NCBI GenBank assembly: GCA_004552515.1
Contig: SFOF01000057.1
Span: 1-10,587, forward strand
DNA length: 10,587 nucleotides
Reading direction: 5' to 3'
Origin: Clostridiales bacterium
Lineage (GTDB): Bacteria; Bacillota; Clostridia; Christensenellales; Aristaeellaceae
Numbering within the stretch: position 1 is the stretch's first letter; each line of letters begins with the position of its first letter. This document shows, piece after piece, positions 1 to 6,343 of this stretch. Position numbers and translations under genes: made by a program. Under the pieces are notes generated by a model, which was given only the letters and a program-made list of their open reading frames with translations, did not search any database and had not been told where the DNA came from.

Positions 1-412
1 GGATTTCCGTCAGAAGAAGGTGACGGTCAACGCGGCCTTTACGATCAACGTGCTTTCGCCCAATTCGATCTATGGCCTGGCGGAGCATTGCGAGAGCATC
101 GAGCAGCTGGACGCGATCATCGAGGACGCGACCTACGGCTGGGCCTCCATCATCACCAAGGGCCTGCGGTCGAACGAGTTCAGCTATGTGGACGGCGTGC
201 CGACACGCATCTACACGGAGGACGAGGTTGAAAAGCGCGCCGTGATCTATAACGACATACTGCTCTATCTGAAAACCATGAAGACGCAGTTTATCAAGGG
301 CACGGCGGACATCGACGCGCAGTGGGATGAATTCCAGGCGCAGCTCAAGACGCTTCGCGTTGACGAGCTGACCGAAATTGAGCAGGCGGCCTATGACCGG
401 CTGATGAAGTAA
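1..412 (+). CDS. ABC transporter sugar-binding protein, C-terminal part (5' end cut by window)
   Basis: This is the last 136 codons of a gene that begins left of the window; the reading frame starts at base 2 and ends with TAA at 410-412. The visible protein is hydrophilic and mixed helical, and its tail (ADIDAQWDEFQAQLKTL followed by EIEQAAYDRLMK) closely resembles the C-terminus of family 1 extracellular solute-binding lipoproteins of the LplA/YtcQ type. These proteins capture oligosaccharides outside the membrane and deliver them to a two-permease ABC importer. The signal peptide, lipobox and binding domain would lie upstream and cannot be seen. A GTG at 20 could be taken for a start, but it has no ribosome binding site and the frame stays open to the window edge, so it is an internal valine. 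A strong terminator follows directly. Family assignment is by pattern recognition of the tail only. Confidence 0.72.
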   Translation, partial: DFRQKKVTVNAAFTINVLSPNSIYGLAEHCESIEQLDAIIEDATYGWASIITKGLRSNEFSYVDGVPTRIYTEDEVEKRAVIYNDILLYLKTMKTQFIKGTADIDAQWDEFQAQLKTLRVDELTEIEQAAYDRLMK

Positions 413-427
413 CGGAAGGCCTATAAT

Positions 428-466
428 AAATCGGAAGCCCGACAGGATATCGGGCTTCCGATTTTT
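428..466 (+). terminator. Strong intrinsic terminator, probably bidirectional
   Basis: Bases 428-442 (AAATCGGAAGCCCGA) are exactly complementary to 450-464, giving a 15-bp perfect stem with a 7-base loop (CAGGATA) and a run of five T residues at 462-466. It lies 16 bases after the stop of the solute-binding protein gene. Read on the minus strand the same stem is followed by an AT-rich tail (TTTATTATAG), so it can also end the convergent ADP-ribosylglycohydrolase transcript. Confidence 0.93.
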
Positions 467-488
467 ATGCGGCGCGGCGATTTTTTAC

Positions 489-1982
489 TCAGCCGAGTAT
501 GGTCAGCGGGATGAGCAGCGGGGTCGGGCGGCCGTCCACGCGCAGCTCAATCACGGCGTGGTTCTGCGCGGCGATCGTCTCGGGCGCGGTCAGCGTGATC
601 TCGGTGGTGGAGTGGCCGTTCTTCAAGCTGTAGGGCACGTTGTCGTGCGACCAGATGGGCATACTCGCATGGACGTGCATACGGCCCTGCGCCGTCCAGC
701 CCTCGGGCAGATAGACGTGGATGTTGAACAGCTTCTGATCGGCCATGGTGGTGCGCAGCGTGGCGGTGAGCTTAAAGGTCAGCGTGCCGCCCGCCTGAAT
801 GACCGGCTCGTGCTCGAATTCGACCAGCGCATGGGCGTAGCAGTTGTCGGCGGTGAAGGAATAACGCGCGCGTTTCTCCAGCTCCGCGGCGATGGGGCCG
901 CCGGTCATGTCCTGTGCGGTCAGGCCGCCGAAGTCGGTCTTGCCGTCGGTCAGAACGAACTGCGCGCCGTGGTGCGCCAGCTTTTCGTTGGGCGTGCGCA
1001 TGGTGGCGGCCATCAGGCTGAGCACGCAGTCGGTCAGCTCGGTGCAGGATTTCGGGAAATAGCCGTGGCCGTTGATCGTGGACACGGTGACGATCGAATC
1101 GCCCAGATGCGCGCGCCAGTCCTCGGGAATGGCCTTCATGCCGTACATGATGCCCAGAAGGGAGCCGACCGTCGCGCCGGTGCAGTCGGTGTCGTCGCCG
1201 CAGTCAATGGCGATGATCATCGACTTTTTGAAATCGCACTCGCCCCAGAGCAGGCCGAGGATGGTGAAGGCCACGTTGCCGGGCGCCTGGAACCAGCCCA
1301 GTCCGGTTTCCTCGTTCATTTTGAGCAGCATTTCGCGGCAGTCCTGCCAGCTCATGCCGTCGTCATAGGCCTTGACGGTGGCGCGGATGTAGTTGGCCAG
1401 ATGGCAGCTTTCCGGCACCTTCGACAGGCCGATGTCGATCAGCGTGCGCAGATCATTGATGACGAACGCGGCCGACTGCATCGCGGCGACGAACACGGCG
1501 GCATAGGTGCCCTCGCCCAGGCCGTGATCGACGCAGGCGTCCTCAAAGGCGCAGCGGGCGGCCTTGTCCGGGCTGCCGGGATGCGTACACGCCCAGATTT
1601 CGGTGCGGATCCACGCGCCGTTGGAGTGCTTCCATTCCTCGTTGTACAGCTCGCCGCTCATCGGCGGCACGATGCCCGCGCGCAGATTGCTCTTGCCCAG
1701 GCCGTATTCGTTCCAGCTGGGGCCGATGAAGCTGATCCAGTATTCGGCCAGCACCTTCGAATCGATTGCCTCGGGGCCAACCTCGTCCATGGCGCGCAGC
1801 CAGACCAGCTGAAGGTCGAGATCGTCGTTGGGCAGCACCTCGCCGGGCTTGGTGACGAAGCCCTGAATGTCGTTGAGCTGCTGCTGTCCCTCGTAGGGCG
1901 TGCCCATGGTGCCGCCGATGTTCTTGCCCAGCCAGCAGGCGTATATGCGGTCGCGCAGTTCGTCCCTGTTGTAGGAAATCAT
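489..1982 (-). CDS. ADP-ribosylglycohydrolase-family protein with C-terminal beta-sandwich domain
   Basis: The 497-residue product belongs to the ADP-ribosylglycohydrolase fold (PF03747), all-helical enzymes with a two-metal (Mg) site that cleave N- or O-glycosidic bonds to ribose or related sugars. The metal motifs are present: N-D-D-L-D at 52-56 and D-C-G-D-D-T-D at 260-266, followed by the usual T-G-A-T-x-G-S-L-L-G. The helical domain covers about 7-325. From about 380 the sequence turns into alternating beta-strand segments, an apparent extra beta-sandwich domain not needed for the core fold. No signal peptide is seen, so it is probably cytoplasmic. A GTG at 1991 overlaps the preceding stop as GTGA, but AAAGGAG (1999-1993) sits only one base from it and 10 bases from the ATG at 1982, so I chose ATG. 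It is the last gene of the minus-strand cluster. Members near sugar transporters and glycosidases may act on small N-glycosides rather than proteins; the substrate here is unknown. Confidence 0.85.
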   Translation of the reverse strand: MISYNRDELRDRIYACWLGKNIGGTMGTPYEGQQQLNDIQGFVTKPGEVLPNDDLDLQLVWLRAMDEVGPEAIDSKVLAEYWISFIGPSWNEYGLGKSNLRAGIVPPMSGELYNEEWKHSNGAWIRTEIWACTHPGSPDKAARCAFEDACVDHGLGEGTYAAVFVAAMQSAAFVINDLRTLIDIGLSKVPESCHLANYIRATVKAYDDGMSWQDCREMLLKMNEETGLGWFQAPGNVAFTILGLLWGECDFKKSMIIAIDCGDDTDCTGATVGSLLGIMYGMKAIPEDWRAHLGDSIVTVSTINGHGYFPKSCTELTDCVLSLMAATMRTPNEKLAHHGAQFVLTDGKTDFGGLTAQDMTGGPIAAELEKRARYSFTADNCYAHALVEFEHEPVIQAGGTLTFKLTATLRTTMADQKLFNIHVYLPEGWTAQGRMHVHASMPIWSHDNVPYSLKNGHSTTEITLTAPETIAAQNHAVIELRVDGRPTPLLIPLTILG

Positions 1983-1987
1983 TGTTT

Positions 1988-2539
1988 TCACGCTCCTTTG
2001 GTCGTTTTGAGTCTGTTTTCATAGTCCTCACGGGGGAGGATGTAGAGCATCGATTCCAGATGGCGGCCGTCGCGCGTGTCGTAGAAAAACGGCTTGAGAT
2101 AGCGGAAGCCGGTCTTTTCAATCACGCGGCGGGAGCGGTCGTTGTCGATAAAATGGGCGCACCAGAGCGTATTGAGCGCCATGTCCTCGAAGGCGTATGA
2201 AACGGCGCGCGCGGCGGCCTCGCTCATCAGCCCTTTTCCCCAATGGTCGCGGGAAAGCACATAGCCCAGCTCGCGCTGAGGGTTGTACTCTTCGCCGTTG
2301 TTGACGGCATGCAGCCCCAATGAGCCAATCACGCGCCCCGTCTGCTTCAGCTCGAGCGCGTAAACGTCGTCCTTTTTGATGAAATCGGTCAGTATGGCGC
2401 GGGATTCGTCGATGCTTCTGTGGTGCGCCCAGCCGGCGGCCTCGCCCACGCCCTCGACGCGCGCATAGGCGTAAAAGTCCTCGGCGTCGCTTTCGCGGAA
2501 CGGGCGCAGGATCAGCCGGTCGGTTTCAAGCGTTTTCAT
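1988..2539 (-). CDS. GNAT-family N-acetyltransferase (RimJ/RimL-like)
   Basis: A 183-residue protein with the full layout of the Acetyltransf_3 branch of GNAT enzymes, which move an acetyl group from acetyl-CoA to an amine on a protein N-terminus or a small molecule. It opens with the typical strand L-E-T-D-R-L-I-L-R-P-F at 4-14. The acetyl-CoA pyrophosphate loop is R-D-H-W-G-K-G-L-M-S-E-A at 97-108, and the conserved N-D-R-S-R-R-V-I-E-K-T-G-F segment is at 133-145. The ATG at 2539 is preceded by AAGGAG (2553-2548) with an 8-base spacer. It has its own consensus promoter immediately upstream and its stop lies five bases before the ADP-ribosylglycohydrolase start, so those two genes should be cotranscribed. 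The acceptor cannot be deduced. Its place between two glycan-type enzymes could mean an amino sugar acceptor, but this branch often sits in unrelated contexts. Confidence 0.88.
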   Translation of the reverse strand: MKTLETDRLILRPFRESDAEDFYAYARVEGVGEAAGWAHHRSIDESRAILTDFIKKDDVYALELKQTGRVIGSLGLHAVNNGEEYNPQRELGYVLSRDHWGKGLMSEAAARAVSYAFEDMALNTLWCAHFIDNDRSRRVIEKTGFRYLKPFFYDTRDGRHLESMLYILPREDYENRLKTTKGA

Positions 2540-2557
2540 GGCATATTCTCCTTAATA

Positions 2558-2586
2558 ATAGTATCGCAGGGGACGGCGGCTGTCAA
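2558..2586 (-). promoter_or_regulatory. Housekeeping sigma promoter of the acetyltransferase gene
   Basis: On the minus strand a perfect -35 box TTGACA (2586-2581) is followed after exactly 17 bases by TACTAT (2563-2558), five of six matches to TATAAT. The expected start of transcription, 6-7 bases further, falls at about 2551-2552, inside the AAGGAG ribosome binding site. The message would therefore have a leader of only some 12-14 bases. The -35 box lies within one arm of a hairpin at 2576-2607. Confidence 0.82.
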
Positions 2587-2607
2587 CGCTTCGTTGTACT
2601 CAGCCGC
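2576..2607 (-). other. Extended stem-loop behind the GH123-like gene, overlapping the next -35 box
   Basis: GCGGCTG (2576-2582) pairs with CAGCCGC (2601-2607), and inside it CAACG (2584-2588) pairs with CGTTG (2592-2596) around a 3-base loop, giving 12 base pairs with one small internal loop. It begins 25 bases past the stop of the glycoside hydrolase gene in the direction of that gene, but no T run follows, so it is not a standard intrinsic terminator. It could protect the 3' end of the message or, as DNA, affect the promoter it overlaps. Confidence 0.5.
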
Positions 2608-2631
2608 GCCGATTTGATCTCAGCCGTCCTA

Positions 2632-4293
2632 TTATTTCAGCCGCGCTTCGATCGCGCGGTCGATCGCCTCGCGCAGTTCGATGAAGGCCGCCTCGGAGGA
2701 CGGGCAGGTTTCAAACGTGATCTCCCTGACGTTCAGCGCGTCCTTCAGCACATTAAGCGCCTCCTCGCGGCTGGAGAGCGACTCGAGCAGCTGAAGCGCG
2801 CGCAGATCATTGATCGCCTCGGCGAAGGCGTAATAGCGCAGCGAGGGCACGGGGCCGCCTTCGCCGGGATACACCAGATAGGACGTGCCGCCGACAAAAT
2901 CGCCCAGCGCGTCCGGCGAGACTAAGGGATTGACCGGCTTTTTCGAGAGCTGATTATAATAGAAGTTAAAGCCCCAGTGCAGGAAGCCCCTGACGTCCAG
3001 CGCGTACAGCTGGAAGCCCAGCGTGCGGTTGCGGCGCTGCGGCATGGCGATCAGGCGGTTGGGCAGATTGACGCTCTGGCCGCCGGTGTAATACGCCCAC
3101 AGACTGTCGGTCTTGCCAAGAAAATCGGGCACGCTGGTGGTGACGGCCACAGGGGTCTGGATCACGCCCTCCTCGAGGAAATCGACGTCGGAGAGCGCGT
3201 CGATGATGCGCGCGGGATCGACGAAACGGGAGAGCAGCCTGTGCCCGTGCGCATAGACGGCGAGATGCTTTTTCTCCGGCTCGTCGGAGACGTGAAAGAA
3301 GAAGCGATCGGTGAGACTGCGCTCTTTGAGGAAGGCCGTGAGCGCCGTCAGATAGGCCTCGAGGAAGAGCCGGTATTCGTCGCCGCACGCGTCGGTTTCC
3401 CAGCCGAAGATGCGCCTTTCCACGCCGTCCACAGTGGCCATGATCTTCGGCGCGTGCGCCGCGCCCCACTGCGTAAAGAGATGGCTGTGCTCAAAATAGA
3501 CGCTGCCATAGCGCTGCGCCAGGCGCACAAAGCGCTCGAGCCTGGAAAAATCAAACGAGTATGCGCCGTTATTCACCGTTACGCCGACCAGCTGCGCCGT
3601 CATGCGCTCGCCGCCCACGGGCGTATCCAGCGGCGGCGTGAAGCAGGGCGTGAGCAGCAGATTCGTGCCGCCCGCCACGGCCAGCGCGACGTATTTCTCC
3701 AGCAGCGCCCAGAACGGCTCGGACAGCATGGGGACGTTGTGCGCGTTGGCGATCGAATCGAAATGCAGCCAGTTGGTGCAGGGGAAGGTCTGAACGGGCA
3801 GGCTGGCGTTCATTACGCGCACGGTGAACGTCTCGCGGGCAAGCAGCAAATCGTCCTTTTTGTCATAGAGCGAGAGCGTGACGGGATATTCGCCCGCCGC
3901 CAGCTCGTCCGTGCCCTGAACGGCCGCCCAGATCGAGCGCCACTTGCCGACATAGATGTGAACGTCGCCCTCGCAGAGCGGCTCGATCGGATCGGGATAC
4001 AGTCCCGGCGCGTGGCCGAGATAATCCTGATCATAGCGGGCGTAGCAGGGCATGGTCACGCCGACATGACCGACCAGACCGAGCGTGAGCCAGGGCCGCA
4101 GCGGCGAGTCGATCTCAAAGCGCGCGTTGATGAAGTTGGGGTTGTTTGAAGCGCCCTTCGGATCGGCCTTGAAGGCGAACTGGAAGGAAAACAGCTCGTT
4201 TTTGAACATTTCGCCGCGATTGCAGCGGGGCAGCGCGCGGTCGAGGAACGGTTTTTCGAGCGAGCTTGCGGGAATAATGGTTGTGTGGAACAT
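2632..4293 (-). CDS. GH123-like (DUF4091 domain) glycoside hydrolase
   Basis: The 553-residue product matches DUF4091 proteins, the family whose catalytic domain defines glycoside hydrolase family 123 (known members are exo-beta-N-acetylgalactosaminidases using neighbouring Asp and Glu with substrate assistance). A beta-rich N-terminal domain (about 1-165) precedes a barrel-like domain (about 170-505). The segment F-F-F-H-V-S-D-E-P-E at 331-340 carries an adjacent Asp337-Glu338 pair that fits the catalytic pair. Further family marks are S-L-W-A-Y-Y-T-G-G-Q at 397-406 and R-G-F-L-H-W-G-F-N-F-Y-Y at 435-446. There is no signal peptide, so it is expected to act in the cytoplasm on imported sugars. 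The frame is open up to 4584, but the ATG at 4293 has AAGGAGG (4309-4303) nine bases upstream and the upstream extension lies over the sdaAB promoter and coding region, so 4293 is the start. Exact substrate is inference. Confidence 0.83.
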   Translation of the reverse strand: MFHTTIIPASSLEKPFLDRALPRCNRGEMFKNELFSFQFAFKADPKGASNNPNFINARFEIDSPLRPWLTLGLVGHVGVTMPCYARYDQDYLGHAPGLYPDPIEPLCEGDVHIYVGKWRSIWAAVQGTDELAAGEYPVTLSLYDKKDDLLLARETFTVRVMNASLPVQTFPCTNWLHFDSIANAHNVPMLSEPFWALLEKYVALAVAGGTNLLLTPCFTPPLDTPVGGERMTAQLVGVTVNNGAYSFDFSRLERFVRLAQRYGSVYFEHSHLFTQWGAAHAPKIMATVDGVERRIFGWETDACGDEYRLFLEAYLTALTAFLKERSLTDRFFFHVSDEPEKKHLAVYAHGHRLLSRFVDPARIIDALSDVDFLEEGVIQTPVAVTTSVPDFLGKTDSLWAYYTGGQSVNLPNRLIAMPQRRNRTLGFQLYALDVRGFLHWGFNFYYNQLSKKPVNPLVSPDALGDFVGGTSYLVYPGEGGPVPSLRYYAFAEAINDLRALQLLESLSSREEALNVLKDALNVREITFETCPSSEAAFIELREAIDRAIEARLK

Positions 4294-4330
4294 GGGGCAT
4301 ATCCTCCTTGCGGAACGCCGCTCCGCGCGG

Positions 4331-4359
4331 TTGCCGGACGGCGAAAGTCGTGCTATAAT
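4331..4359 (+). promoter_or_regulatory. Promoter of the sdaAB-sdaAA genes with extended -10
   Basis: TTGCCG (4331-4336) is followed after 17 bases by a perfect TATAAT (4354-4359), and the TG dinucleotide one base upstream (4351-4352) makes an extended -10. Transcription should begin near 4366, about 40 bases before the sdaAB ATG. It occupies the spacer to the divergent glycoside hydrolase gene; I see no convincing -35/-10 pair for that gene. Confidence 0.85.
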
Positions 4360-4407
4360 GGGGATAACGGATACCATTTTGAACCAGACGGGCGGGAGGC
4401 CGATGCT

Positions 4408-5079
4408 ATGGATACGGAAATGAACCTCTTTGACATCGTTGGGCCGGTGATGATCGGGCCGTCCAGCTCGCATACGGCGGGCGCGGCGCGCATTGGCTGC
4501 GTGGCCAGGCGGCTGCTGGGCGAGGACGTGGCCGAGGCGCGCGTGGGCTTCTGCGGCTCGTTTGCGCGGACATGGCGCGGACACGGCACGGATCGTGCGG
4601 TCGTGGGCGGGCTGATGGACGTCGCCGCGGACGACGCGCGGCTGCGGGACAGCCTTGACGAAGCGAAACGGCGCGGCCTGAGCGTTACCTTCGAGGAAAT
4701 CCAGTTAAAGGGCGCGCATCCCAACACGGTGCGGCTGCGCCTGAGGGGCGTGAGCGGAAAGCGGATCGAGGTGACTGGCGCGTCGGTGGGCGGCGGCAGC
4801 ATCGAGATTCGCGAGATCGATGGGCTGAGTCTGCGCGTGACGGCGCAGAAGCACACGCTGATCATCGCGCACCGCGATACGCCCGGCATCATCGCGCGGG
4901 TGAGCAGTTTGCTGGCGGGCGCGCCGGTCAACATCGCCACGATGCAGGTGGCGCGCAGCGCGGCGGGCGGCAAGGCCATGACCACCATGGAGCTGGACGA
5001 GCTGCCGCCGGACGAGATCGTCGCGGCGCTCAAGGTGATGAAGGGCGTCGAATCGGTGACGCTGCTCAGAGCGGACTAG
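4408..5079 (+). CDS. sdaAB: L-serine dehydratase, iron-sulfur-dependent, beta subunit
   Basis: This 223-residue protein is the small subunit of the oxygen-sensitive [4Fe-4S] L-serine dehydratase, which converts L-serine to pyruvate and ammonia. The N-terminal half has the family signature F-D-I-V-G-P-V-M-I-G-P-S-S-S-H-T-A-G-A (8-26) of the serine dehydratase beta domain (PF03315). The C-terminal part from His149 is an ACT domain (L-I-I-A-H-R-D-T-P-G-I-I-A at 151-163), a small-molecule sensing module usual in this subunit. The length is normal for the family. GGGAGG at 4394-4399 lies 8 bases before the ATG at 4408; the next in-frame ATG (4420) is too far from it. A strong promoter lies directly upstream. 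The partner sdaAA follows on the same strand after a 144-base gap, which is longer than expected for a stoichiometric pair and holds a stem-loop. Confidence 0.95.
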   Translation: MDTEMNLFDIVGPVMIGPSSSHTAGAARIGCVARRLLGEDVAEARVGFCGSFARTWRGHGTDRAVVGGLMDVAADDARLRDSLDEAKRRGLSVTFEEIQLKGAHPNTVRLRLRGVSGKRIEVTGASVGGGSIEIREIDGLSLRVTAQKHTLIIAHRDTPGIIARVSSLLAGAPVNIATMQVARSAAGGKAMTTMELDELPPDEIVAALKVMKGVESVTLLRAD

Positions 5080-5094
5080 AGCGCGGCTCGAAAA

Positions 5095-5152
5095 AAGCGC
5101 ATCGGACGGCTCTTTCAGCGCCGGGGACCATGAAACGAGCCGCCGGGCGCTT
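5095..5152 (+). other. Long stem-loop between sdaAB and sdaAA
   Basis: Four helices stack into one 20-bp hairpin: AAGCGC (5095-5100) with GCGCTT (5147-5152), CGG (5103-5105) with CCG (5143-5145), CGGCTC (5107-5112) with GAGCCG (5137-5142), and TTTCA (5113-5117) with TGAAA (5131-5135), closed by a 13-base loop GCGCCGGGGACCA. Only small bulges interrupt it (AT/G, A, C). No T run follows, so it is not an ordinary terminator. It lies inside the expected sdaAB-sdaAA transcript, 15 bases after the sdaAB stop and about 70 bases before the sdaAA start, and may act as a processing or stability element. Confidence 0.6.
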
Positions 5153-5223
5153 CACGCAATATCCGAAGGGGACTTGCGGGCCTTCCTCTTTACGACGTTC
5201 CCATTGAAAGGAGAACAATCATT

Positions 5224-6099
5224 ATGGACGATTCCATCGCGTCCCTGCTGGAAAAGGCGGGGGACGGCAAAATATCGCGCGTGGCGGCGCAGTGTCAGGC
5301 CGAGCAGGACAGGACGGACGTGGCCGCTGTGCGCGCGCGCATGGCGCGTTATCTGGACGTCATGCGCGATTCGGTCAGAGTGGGTATGAACGCCGAGCGG
5401 CGCTCGCTCTCCGGGCTGACCGGCGGGCAGGCGGCGCGTCTTTTCGACGCGGCGGCGCAGGGCAAAACGGCGGGCGGCCCGCTGCTGGCCCGCGCGGCGG
5501 CGCGCGCCATGGCCGTGGCCGAGTGCAACGCGGGCATGGGGCGCATCGTGGCCGCGCCCACGGCCGGCTCGTGCGGTATTCTTCCGGCGGCGCTTCTGAC
5601 GGCGCAGGAGGAATATCATCTTACCGACGATCAGCTGACCGACGCGCTGCTCACTGCGGCGATGTTCGGCCAGATCATCGCGCGGCGGGCGAGCATATCC
5701 GGCGCGGCGGGCGGCTGTCAGGCGGAGTGCGGCAGCGCGGCGGCCATGGCGGCGGCGGCGCTGGTCGAGCTGCGCGGCGGCACGGCCGATATGTGCGCGC
5801 AGGCCTGCTCCTTTGCGCTGATGAACAGCATGGGACTGGTGTGCGATCCCGTGGCCGGGCTGGTCGAGATTCCGTGCGTCTATCGCAATGTCGGCGGCGT
5901 GGCCAACGCGTTTTCCGCGGCGGACATGGCGCTTTCCGGGCTGCGCAGTCCCATCCCGACCGACGAGGTGATCGACGCGATGCAGTCGGTGGGCGATCAG
6001 ATGCCGGCCTGTCTGCGCGAGACGGGCGAGGGCGGCGTTGCGGCCACGCCCACGGCGCGGCAGATTGCGCGGCGCGTCCTCGGCGCGGACGGGGAGTAA
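5224..6099 (+). CDS. sdaAA: L-serine dehydratase, iron-sulfur-dependent, alpha subunit
   Basis: The 291-residue alpha subunit carries the catalytic [4Fe-4S] cluster that binds the serine hydroxyl during deamination to pyruvate. It is full length for the family (PF03313). Conserved blocks are A-P-T-A-G-S-C-G-I-L-P-A (111-122, Cys117), G-G-C-Q-A-E-C-G (163-170, Cys165 and Cys169) and C-D-P-V-A-G-L-V-E-I-P-C (207-218, Cys207 and Cys218). By comparison with characterised bacterial serine dehydratases, Cys165, Cys207 and Cys218 are the likely cluster ligands. GAAAGGAG (5206-5213) lies ten bases before the ATG. It is transcribed with sdaAB from the promoter at 4331. No clear intrinsic terminator follows; weak hairpins are present in the spacer to the convergent nnr gene. 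The enzyme is expected to be cytoplasmic and oxygen-labile, which fits an anaerobe. Confidence 0.95.
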   Translation: MDDSIASLLEKAGDGKISRVAAQCQAEQDRTDVAAVRARMARYLDVMRDSVRVGMNAERRSLSGLTGGQAARLFDAAAQGKTAGGPLLARAAARAMAVAECNAGMGRIVAAPTAGSCGILPAALLTAQEEYHLTDDQLTDALLTAAMFGQIIARRASISGAAGGCQAECGSAAAMAAAALVELRGGTADMCAQACSFALMNSMGLVCDPVAGLVEIPCVYRNVGGVANAFSAADMALSGLRSPIPTDEVIDAMQSVGDQMPACLRETGEGGVAATPTARQIARRVLGADGE

Positions 6100-6199
6100 G
6101 CGGGCGCGCGGAGGACTCTATTCACTGTCATGCGCTACTTTTTGAGATTCGCGACATGCGGCGAGATGATCGAGCGCGGATGAACCGGCGCATTGCGGG

Positions 6200-6213
6200 C
6201 GCGGTCTGCCGCG
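6200..6213 (+). terminator. Weak hairpin after sdaAA, possible terminator
   Basis: CGCGG (6200-6204) and CCGCG (6209-6213) form a 5-bp GC stem with a four-base loop TCTG, followed by GGAGTTTCTC. The T tract is short and starts four bases after the stem, and the hairpin is about 100 bases past the sdaAA stop, so a terminator role is only possible. The rest of the 6100-6324 spacer shows no credible gene. Confidence 0.25.
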
Positions 6214-6317
6214 GGAGTTTCTCATCCGAAACGATGCGCTGCGGCCCGGCAAACCCTGGGGCGGCGAAAAACCAATGCGGGTGGAGGAATATCGCCCGAG
6301 CTACGCGCGGCAAGAAA

Positions 6318-6343
6318 CGGCAGTCTACAGCCGGGCTCTGCCG
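6318..6343 (-). terminator. Possible terminator overlapping the nnr stop codon
   Basis: On the minus strand CGGCAG (6343-6338) pairs with CTGCCG (6323-6318) around a 14-base loop that contains the nnr stop codon, and TTTCT follows at 6316-6312. The stem has six pairs and the T tract is interrupted, so termination would be partial at best. Confidence 0.3.

Noticed and set aside
558..2024. A 488-codon plus-strand frame opposite the ADP-ribosylglycohydrolase and acetyltransferase genes
   Set aside because: It is rich in Gly, Ala, Val and Arg with no recognisable family, has no ribosome binding site, and the minus-strand frame carries clear catalytic motifs. Long antisense frames are expected at this GC content.
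2977..4149. A 390-codon plus-strand frame opposite the GH123-like gene
   Set aside because: Same reasons: no motif, no ribosome binding site, composition typical of a shadow frame, and the opposite strand encodes a clear DUF4091 protein.
4310..4407. A promoter for the GH123-like gene on the minus strand
   Set aside because: The complement of the sdaAB -10 gives ATTATA, but no acceptable -35 lies at 16-18 bases from any minus-strand -10 candidate here.
5153..5190. Glycine-riboswitch-like string (CGCAA ... CCGAAGGGG ... TTGCG) before sdaAA
   Set aside because: The CCGAAGGGG piece recalls the glycine aptamer, but the GAGAG/CUCUC stem and the conserved CAGGCAAAAGGAC box are absent, so it does not meet the family pattern.
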